The translations under genes were made by a program, and so were the position numbers. A stretch of 64,000 nt of DNA from Lepeophtheirus salmonis. Its lineage: Eukaryota > Arthropoda > Copepoda > Siphonostomatoida > Caligidae. The notes beneath the pieces are model-generated. The model worked only from the letters and a program-made list of their open reading frames with translations, searched no databases and was not told the DNA's origin. The first letter of the stretch is position 1. Every line of letters starts with the position of its first letter. This document shows positions 57,498 to 64,000 of the stretch, piece after piece. The stretch covers positions 13,443,907-13,507,906 of the forward strand of contig NC_092584.1 in assembly GCF_016086655.4 (NCBI RefSeq), given 5' to 3'.

Positions 57498-58877
57498 CAA
57501 TTAAATGTTTATAAAACATTCATTCCATTTAGTGATCAACAATTCCCTCAATTTCTTAGTACTTTGTTGGGACCTCCTTTTCGTATTGATGATATTCATC
57601 ATACTAAAGACTCTCTCAGCATCACAATTGACAATATTTTTGTATACAAGGTTGTAACTTGTTAAGAGTTCCTTTAGTTTTGTATAGCCAGGATTCTTTT
57701 GAAGCAAGTCTTTTAACTTGGTCTTGAATGGCTTTTCCTTCAAACCTTGAGTCAGATTTTCTACTATGGTTATGCTGGTAAGAAGAGGCAATCTTTCCTC
57801 AAGTGCAGTTATTGCCAAAGGTATTTGAGGAAAATTTTCCTGCATAAATACGACTTCTTCTCTTAAGGAATCATTATTAATTACTTCTTGTGCTCTTCTG
57901 GTTGCTGCCAAGTCTTCATCAAGGCTGTTTAAATATTCTCTGAAGACGTCGAAGTGATGGTAGTTTCATGGTACTCCATTGCTTTTTATCCAAGTTCCCT
58001 ATCTTGTTATAATTGGTATGTAGGCAGGGGAATTTCGTACGAATCAGTTAATACTCTCTTTCTTCTTCCAGAATTCAAAAACATCTTCTTCACATTGGAA
58101 ATAAGTTCCTTCGTTAGACGAAACTTTTGTTGAACCATATCTGCAACTCTATGTCATCTATGAGCAATACATGCAATTTGAATCAATTCCAAGATTTTTT
58201 TCTCTCGAAGATCTTCTCCTGCATTGAGACAATACGAGGCAGAATCAGTGATGAACACTTGAAGTCTACACGGGACAAAATCTTCTCCCAATAACTTATA
58301 AACTGAGCTTATGACGATGTTCTTTACATTGTTTGCGTTTGCAATCTCAATATCAATCAATTCAACAAGGTAAGGTCTCCCACAGAAATGTCCGTCGAAA
58401 GGGGCAATCAAAATTGCCATTATTGACCTCCCTTGATGATATCTTGTCTCATTTAATGCAAAAAAATATCATTTTCTTCCACTTCTTCTTTTATTCTATT
58501 CAAAACTCCAAGTTATTAACGAACCTTCGACCTGGAGAAGTTATTCCAGTATATTTTTCAATAAACTTGGAGAAATTGGGATGATCCAGAACATTTAAAC
58601 GTATTTTACACGACACAAATAACTTTGCTACGTCCAAATTGAATGATGAACCGTTTAGTTCTCCTTCGTCTCCTTGAGTCTTGTGTTTCTTGAAGACTTT
58701 TAAGTTGTTGATGTGATGGGAGGTTTTGGAGTGGCGGAGTACTTGCCATAAAGAACGAGATGGGAACGAGAAACTGCAAAAACGGTAAGATATACTTTTA
58801 TTTTCAAAATCATAATTCCCCACATCAGTATCTTTGTTATTAGAAACCCATGAAAAAAGGCACGTTTTCTTCGGCAT
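57498..58877 (-). pseudogene. hAT-like transposase relic
   Basis: Three minus-strand blocks in different frames form one protein-like series. Block 1, 58877-58500 (MPKKTCLFSWV to SKFIEKYTG), is the N-terminal part. Block 2, around 58450-58154, has LNETRYHQGR where the family has an Asp-Glu-Thr first catalytic site, then LQVFITDSASYC (second Asp) and IACIAHR. Block 3, 57911-57501, ends VNCDAERVFSMMNIINTKRR, the hAT dimerisation motif. Between blocks 2 and 3, HRVADMVQQKFRLTK and NVKKMFL are readable with stops. Length and order fit a hAT element of the type with an 'IEKYTG' N-terminal region. Frameshifts, and Asn in place of the first Asp, indicate an inactive copy. Confidence 0.68.
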
Positions 58878-59079
58878 GATGATGATGAACGTGAGAGAGC
58901 ATCAGGAGAAAGTTCCTTTGCTGATGATTAGTGCAATACTGAGGATAATTTGTTTAGAAGATGCAAGGGTACCAACGTATTTTATTCCTTTTTTTATGTA
59001 ATCTCTTTTATCCAATCAAATTCGTTCTTTTTCAACAATTCCAACAACTCTACTGATAGGATATCAGTCCAAGGACACT

Positions 59080-59402
59080 AGTCAAGAGTGCACGTTTATT
59101 GGACTCTCTCTCTCTCTCTAAGACGCGCCCCACACATAATAGTCCAAAGAGTTCAAATCCCCGTAGCTAGGAGGCTAGATTTCCTTTACCCAAAACATCC
59201 CAGGATATCTGTTGTTGTTTTTTGCTCTCAGAATGATCATGAGTCTCCCAAGCAGGTGTTACCGACTCATCAGACTCCTTGAAAGGAAACATCGTGAACA
59301 GTTGATTTGTGCATCTTTGTAAACTCAATTATGTTATTGGTTGTGTGTCCGGTACGGAGGCACACAATAATGGTGGCACGGCAAAGAAGTACAGAGGGTG
59401 TG
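59080..59402 (-). pseudogene. Internally deleted Tc1-like transposase
   Basis: The minus strand reads ATIIVCLRTGHTTNNIIEFT and then KMHKSTVHDV (N-terminal helix-turn-helix of a Tc1-like transposase), then remains of GSVTPA and THDHSESKK. These pass directly into a GKGNLAS-like and SYGDLNSLDYYVWG-like C-terminal block (59190-59110). The whole DDE core between them is missing. The terminal block is shared with the relic at 50.4-50.6 kb. A CT microsatellite lies at 59102-59118. Confidence 0.6.
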
Positions 59403-59595
59403 GGCTGGAGAGGCTGTAAGCCCTTATATGAATGAATTTTTTGTCTTGGACTAAGAAACATTATTACTCTATATAAAAAAATTTTATCATAAATATGTTA
59501 TTTGAAAATTATTTTTGTTCTTCTAAAAAAAGAGATCATTCCATCAAATTATGCAGAGGAGCATATATACCTAATCTTATGGACGCCCCTCCACG
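59397..59595 (+). repeat. Dispersed A/T-rich repeat, short copy
   Basis: 'gtgtgggctggagaggctgtaag' at the left and 'cttatggacgcccctcc' at the right resemble the subterminal and terminal parts of the CAGGGGCG family, with little interior. It directly abuts the deleted Tc1-like element. Confidence 0.4.
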
Positions 59596-60120
59596 GCATT
59601 ACTATTCTGAGGACAACTCAGGGTTTTTCCATTTTGTTATTACATGGTTTTGCAGGCTAAATCCTATACTAACATAAAAATAGATCTTAGGGTTGCCAAG
59701 ATATTGAAATGTAAACTTGTTCCGAATTAAAAGTCCTCTCCCCGTATTCAAATGAGAGTGTGCAGGATTCATGAATTTACTTCATAGTACGTAGATAGGA
59801 ATTACTAATATAACTTAAAGGTCAGAAGAGTGTATATTACTTAAATATTAATATCAAAATGAGTCATGAGATGCAATAGTGTATATATGTATATCACGCC
59901 TCCATCACATGAATGATTAGAGTGGGATAAAAATTTGGATGTGAGTCGGAAAAATTGGATTAATTATGAGATGAAAGGAAACAAACTTAAATGTCATTCC
60001 ATTAAAAAATGTAATTTGATACTTGAGTTGGAAAAAATGGGCGGATCTTTTTCAGAACCAGAGTCAAGGGTACTAAACAAATTCAAAAATTTAAATTGGG
60101 TTTCAATAAATATATATAAT
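59596..60120. other. Intergenic, no gene seen
   Basis: A/T-rich; the open frame at 59935-60174 overlaps repeat units that follow and has no recognised domain. Confidence 0.4.
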
Positions 60121-60124
60121 ATAT

Positions 60125-60780
60125 ACGGGAATATGGACTTTTCAAAGAAAAAGGTCAATCTAAAAATAAATTAAAACATTATTTTGTATAAAAATATTAG
60201 AGTCGGGAATAAATAAGTTGTCAGTTGGGAAATTTGAACAAAAATTTAACAAACCCAAGGAAAAAAATTAAGCAATAACCCTGTATAATAGTTTTTCTTA
60301 TAGGGCCCATGTGTGAAATATGACCCCAATTGCTTAACAAGGCCATAAAAAACATTGACATTTTCTATAGAAAGGTGAATCTAAAAATAAATTTTTTTTT
60401 CTTTTCTTTAAAAGATCAATATAAAAATATAATTAAACATTTTTTTTTCTATAAAAGGTCATTTAAAAATAAAATCAAACATATTATAAAAAAATATAAG
60501 AGTTCGGAAACTATAAGATGTCTTTGGGAAATTTAAAAATAAACAAAAAAAACTCAACTCCTAAGAAAAATTTACTCGCGACGGCCCTGTATAAATTGTC
60601 TTCTTATTGGGCCAATCTATGAAATATGGGCACGATGTATTAAAAAACTATAAAAATATTTGTAATACAAATATAATAATCTGAAAATAAAATAAAACAT
60701 TTTTAATATAAAATGTCGGTCGGGAAATTTAAAAATATCTTAGCTACTGTCCCGTAACCTTTTCTTCATCAAAAAGTTAC
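60125..60780 (+). repeat. Imperfect tandem repeat of A/T-rich units
   Basis: Units containing 'aaaggt-aatctaaaaataaa', 'aaaacattattttgtataaaaatat', 'agagt-cgg-aa' and 'tgtc-gt-gggaaatttaaa' recur near 60150, 60370, 60460 and 60690. 'ctgtataa' plus 'ttcttat-gggcc' and 'gtgaaatatg' occur twice (60283 and 60588). The last unit merges into the dispersed repeat that pairs with 51.4-52.05 kb. Confidence 0.5.
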
Positions 60781-61512
60781 TTAAAAGCCTCCATCAAAAA
60801 CAAAAAAACCATCTGTGTGAAGGAGACAAACTTACCATTGACATGAAAGTTCATTTCGTAGCGATAATATTTACATATGAAAAGGAGCTATGAGCGAGAT
60901 CATTGGTTGTTAAATTACCAATAACCTACCAGACTTGTAAAAAAAAAATGTTAACTAGCCCAAGGGGTTTACAAGATTAGATATATAAAATTAATTTTTT
61001 TCGAAGAAAATTTAGAATATTTAATTTTCAGAAAAAACTTTCAAAAATCCACCACTATTCACAAATTTTTAAATTATTTGGAAAATAATTTAAAATATTT
61101 ATTTGTTGGAAAAAACTTTCAAAAATCCATAGCTGTTTAGAAAAAATTAAATTTGTCAGAAAATATTTTATAAATGAAATTCAAAATGTTAAATTTTTTG
61201 AAAAATTAATTTTCACTAATCCACAGCTATTCACAACAAAATTTTTTCAAAACCCACCTCCTTCAGACGCCCCTGTGCCCAGAATACTATTAATATAGGA
61301 TCATTTTTAGAGTAGTACAGGACTAATATAGAGATATTTTTGTTTTAAAATAAAGTTTCTCTTTTAAAAGTATATTTTACTTAGAAATCTCACCAAATAT
61401 TTATTTTTGTTTGTCTATGATACTTCGACAACATATAGTACTTATGATTTAAACCCAAAAATGTATCTCTTTATAAGGCATTTCAGGTACGACATTACGT
61501 AGCCAAACAAGT
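60580..61512 (+). repeat. Dispersed repeat copy interrupted by a CAGGGGCG-family insertion
   Basis: Matches 51395-52055 in order, except that about 310 bp of unrelated A/T-rich repeat is inserted at a 'gccca' site. The left part ends near 60962 and the match resumes near 61273. See the inserted element entry. Confidence 0.65.
60961..61272 (+). mobile_element. Non-autonomous CAGGGGCG-ended element inserted in another repeat
   Basis: Starts near 'aaggggtttacaag' and ends 'cagacgcccctg'. The interior consists of the family's ~50-bp units ('tccaccactattcacaaa', 'tccatagctgtttag', 'tccacagctattcacaa'). 'gccca' is present on both sides, while the uninterrupted relative at 51.81 kb has it once. The CAGGGGC terminus suggests a hAT-type element; this is inferred. 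Confidence 0.6.
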
Positions 61513-61700
61513 TAGATACATGTCACCATGAACAAACCTACAAATATTCTTTCTACCTATTTTCCCCCTCTTCTTTTCTTTTGTTGGATTTGTCTAAAGT
61601 CTAGTCCAGCGGTTTGATTGATATTGTGTGTCCAAAAAATGACCTCAAATAAGTCATATCATCCATATAAATAATTATGAAAATATTTGTCAAATTTGAG
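61513..61700. other. Short spacer, nothing recognised
   Basis: A/T-rich sequence between the repeat and the next transposase relic. Confidence 0.4.
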
Positions 61701-61735
61701 AAATATAAAATAATTAAAACTTTTATTTCAAAATT

Positions 61736-62545
61736 ATGAATAAATCCTTGGGAGGGCTAAAACGTTCATCTCCCGTGACTCCAATAAATGTTCTTTGCCA
61801 AAAACCATCAAATAAGCTTCGCAACAGTCTCCAGAACTATAAAGCTAACCTGAGGATCATACCACCTCTACAAATAACATATTCTTGCAGACGAAATGAG
61901 GGACACCCACAGAAGAAAATTGCTGAACGATTTGAAGTCCCATGGTAACTGAATCATCTTTTATTCGGATGAGAAACAATGGACTGTCGATAGATTCCAG
62001 AACATCTAGAATGACAAGTAGTTGACCACAGAGAGAGAGATCATCTCCCCCACGTCTTGTAAACCAAGTTTTCAGCCAGCATCATGACCCTTGGGATGAT
62101 TGAGAGCAACAGCAGTGTCATGTTCTTTGAACCAAAGGAGAGGGTGGGTGCCGACAGGTACTGTGAACTCCAATCTGACCAAGTGATACCTTGTATGAAA
62201 GTTGAGGCCAATGGTGTCGAGTTCCTGTTTCAACAGGACAAGACTATCACAAGGCCCGCAACACTTACTTAAAGGAGAGAATATGTCAATTTGGTACCCC
62301 CCACACCTGGCCCTCTAACTCTCCCTAAATGAATCCCATAGATTACTTCATTTAGGAAGAGTTAAAGAGGAAGACCCCCGGTAATTCAGATAACAGCATC
62401 GAATCTTTGAAGGCATCCATCATCAACTACTGGAACAAAGTCTCCTCCACAGAGGCCTGCAAATACTTTAGGTTTCGTATCGAGAGAATGATTGGCGAAA
62501 ATGGTAAACATATGTTTTCTTTTGTATTATTAGAGCTTATAAATA
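61736..62545 (+). pseudogene. Tc1-like transposase relic C
   Basis: Plus-strand reading in changing frames: FYSDEKQWTVDRFQNI near 61955 (first catalytic Asp in SDEK), then MTLGMIESNSSVMFFEPKE (62084 on). Next are VEFLFQQDKT near 62220 (second Asp in QQD) and LESLKASIINYWNKVSS with EACKYFRFRIERMI near 62400-62500. The third Asp block (normally SPDLNPMDY) is degraded around 62300-62350. GC is clearly higher than the flanks. Stops and frameshifts make it a pseudogene. It is distinct from relics A and B. Confidence 0.72.
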
Positions 62546-63355
62546 AAATTTCAAGCCTTTACTTGCTTTCTTTGTTGATCAGGATGCAGCTAAAGGTTGT
62601 CCGGATATATTTGAACGACGCTGTAATTACAAGACTGAGGCTTTTATTAAAGTCAAATATCTTTTGGGGAGATTAATTGCAGACTTATTCGAATATATAC
62701 AATACAAATATATAATCCCTTTATAAATTTATTTTTTCGTTGTTGTTGAAAAAGAATTATCAAATGCATATTGACATGGCTAAATACATATTTAAGTTAT
62801 TATGTTAATTCCAATAACCATTCCAATATACAAATAATTTATAATTAATTAGGTAGAATATTAGGTAACTTTTCTAGGAATGTATCGATTCCAAAAAATT
62901 TCCGTCCCGTCCGGTACAATAATAAATTTTAAGCACGTATCTGAAACCGATACAAAAGCCGTTTCATAAGAATATCTTTAATTCATTACTTTTTCATAGG
63001 TTTCTACCAGTAACGTCATCATAAGTCAATCTTCTATATTTTGAATGATGTTTGGAGAGCTGAACTTTACAGCTGGATTATTTTTGAGTTTGAAAAAAAA
63101 AACAAAAAAACATTCCAGGAATTAAGAGATGTTCTTGTTACTCAGTTGAAAATTCTGTACTTTTCCTATGATCTAGTTTGGTTAATTGCGGTACATATGG
63201 CTGGGATCAATTCTATGGGTTGGTTCCATTCTTCAAAGATTTCCGATTTTTTTTTCTCACTTTTTCCATTTAAAAAATCGTTAGTCTAAAATTAATATTT
63301 TTTAAAGAATTATACAAAAATTGTCATTACCTCTACAACGAAGTTGAACGGAGGT
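62546..63355. other. Intergenic, no gene seen
   Basis: A/T-rich. A possible short inverted pair lies near 62880-62965 ('gtatcgattcc' and 'gaaaccgata'). The frame at 63041-63289 has no recognisable family. Confidence 0.4.
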
Positions 63356-63358
63356 TAT

Positions 63359-64000
63359 ACGAGGGCCATTTGAAAAGTCCGTGCAAAGTCCAAGAGATGG
63401 CACTACTGGCGTTTATCGAGGTTATACTTAGTTAGTAGCGTCTAAGAGAACACATAAACTTTCAGGCAGATCGGTTTATTTTTTTCTGTTTGCATTCGTT
63501 TGAATCGAGAAACGGTCTTCACCTTTTTTGGACCAGGTTCCCTAATGAGATATCATTGTTTATATTGTTTTTTGTTTTTTTAGTTTCAGGAGTAAAGTGA
63601 TGTATCCATGTTTAATCCAGAATGACGAAACGATGCTTAAAGTCCTGCTTCAGGAACAGCTACAAACCGTTCCTACAACACATCACACGATCTCGTTCTT
63701 GGTCAAGCATGATTACCCATCTTGCGGAAAGCTTTGTCATCTCCAAATGTTTCTGCAAATATTATATACCCTTTTATTCGAGATGCCCACAGCACTAGCA
63801 ATCTCAAGAGTAGCTTCACTCTTCTGTCATCTATCACCATATCATGGATTTTATCAATTATTTCGGGCTTAGTATCCTCAACAGGGCGTCCAGAACGTTA
63901 TGCATCACTTGGGTCCATATTGCCACTCTGAAATTTTTGAAACCGCTTATAAACTGTTCTAAGTGAAGGTGCAGAGTCCCCATAATATTTATCAAGCTTC
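63359..64000 (-). pseudogene. Mariner transposase relic, cut by window end
   Basis: On the minus strand, entering from the right edge: LDKYYGDSAPSLRTVYKRFQ (helix-turn-helix), RSGRPVEDTKPEIIDKIHDM, ASAVGISNKRVYNI (second HTH, after a one-base shift), and HRFVILD-stop-TWIHHFTPE. The last matches mariner's VDETW-h-h-TPE block holding the first catalytic Asp. After PGPKKVKTVS the frame leaves the family, so the remaining catalytic core is deleted. A terminal-repeat-like end, 'acgagggccatttgaaaagt', begins near 63360 beside a TA. At least one stop and one frameshift are seen. The 5' end lies beyond the window. Confidence 0.72.

Noticed and set aside
59140..59180. 'gttcaaatcccc' as a tRNA T-arm
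   Set aside because: No matching acceptor, D or anticodon arms; it is part of the Tc1-like element shared with 50.6 kb.

Overview
The window looks like nuclear DNA of an arthropod. I infer a copepod of the salmon-louse type (Caligidae, Lepeophtheirus-like). The grounds are AT-rich spliced genes with GT-AG introns, arthropod/metazoan gene content, and many decayed Tc1/mariner-type transposases of the kind common in louse genomes. The species call is an inference; the eukaryotic, spliced nature is seen directly. There are no operons, CRISPR arrays or recognisable tRNA/rRNA genes.

Layout: (1) 1-16.5 kb holds one plus-strand gene in six coding exons. It encodes a coactosin (ADF-H) domain behind an unusual ~526-residue acidic, Ser/Asp-rich N-terminal extension. 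(2) 16.5-24.2 kb is repeat-rich: a hAT-type transposase relic and several copies of an A/T-rich dispersed element with CAGGGGCG-type ends. (3) 24.2-30.0 kb is the gene-dense core. It contains POMT2 (protein O-mannosyltransferase, plus strand, 7 exons, 693 aa), a previously easily missed two-exon gene for a 77-aa putative secreted peptide (minus strand), and POLE2 (DNA polymerase epsilon B subunit, minus strand, 4 exons, 525 aa). All three can be rebuilt with consistent splice phases and no stops. (4) 30-33 kb is intergenic. (5) 33.1-42.8 kb is one large, strongly pyrimidine-rich satellite. Its outer parts are diverged ~83-bp monomers, while the centre is homogenised into an alternating ~166-bp A-B dimer. 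(6) 42.8-64 kb is a transposon graveyard: a THAP/P-element-like relic, at least three Tc1-like families, a hAT transposase relic, a mariner cut by the window edge, and nested non-autonomous repeats.

The three conventional genes have unrelated cellular roles (actin dynamics, O-mannosylation in the ER, DNA replication). The POMT2 and peptide genes converge, with stops about 95 bp apart. The items most worth following up are the coactosin N-terminal extension (a 1452-nt exon of symmetric phase carrying three ITxxY repeats), the 77-aa secreted peptide gene, and the centre-homogenised dimeric satellite whose left border touches a CAGGGGCG-type element.
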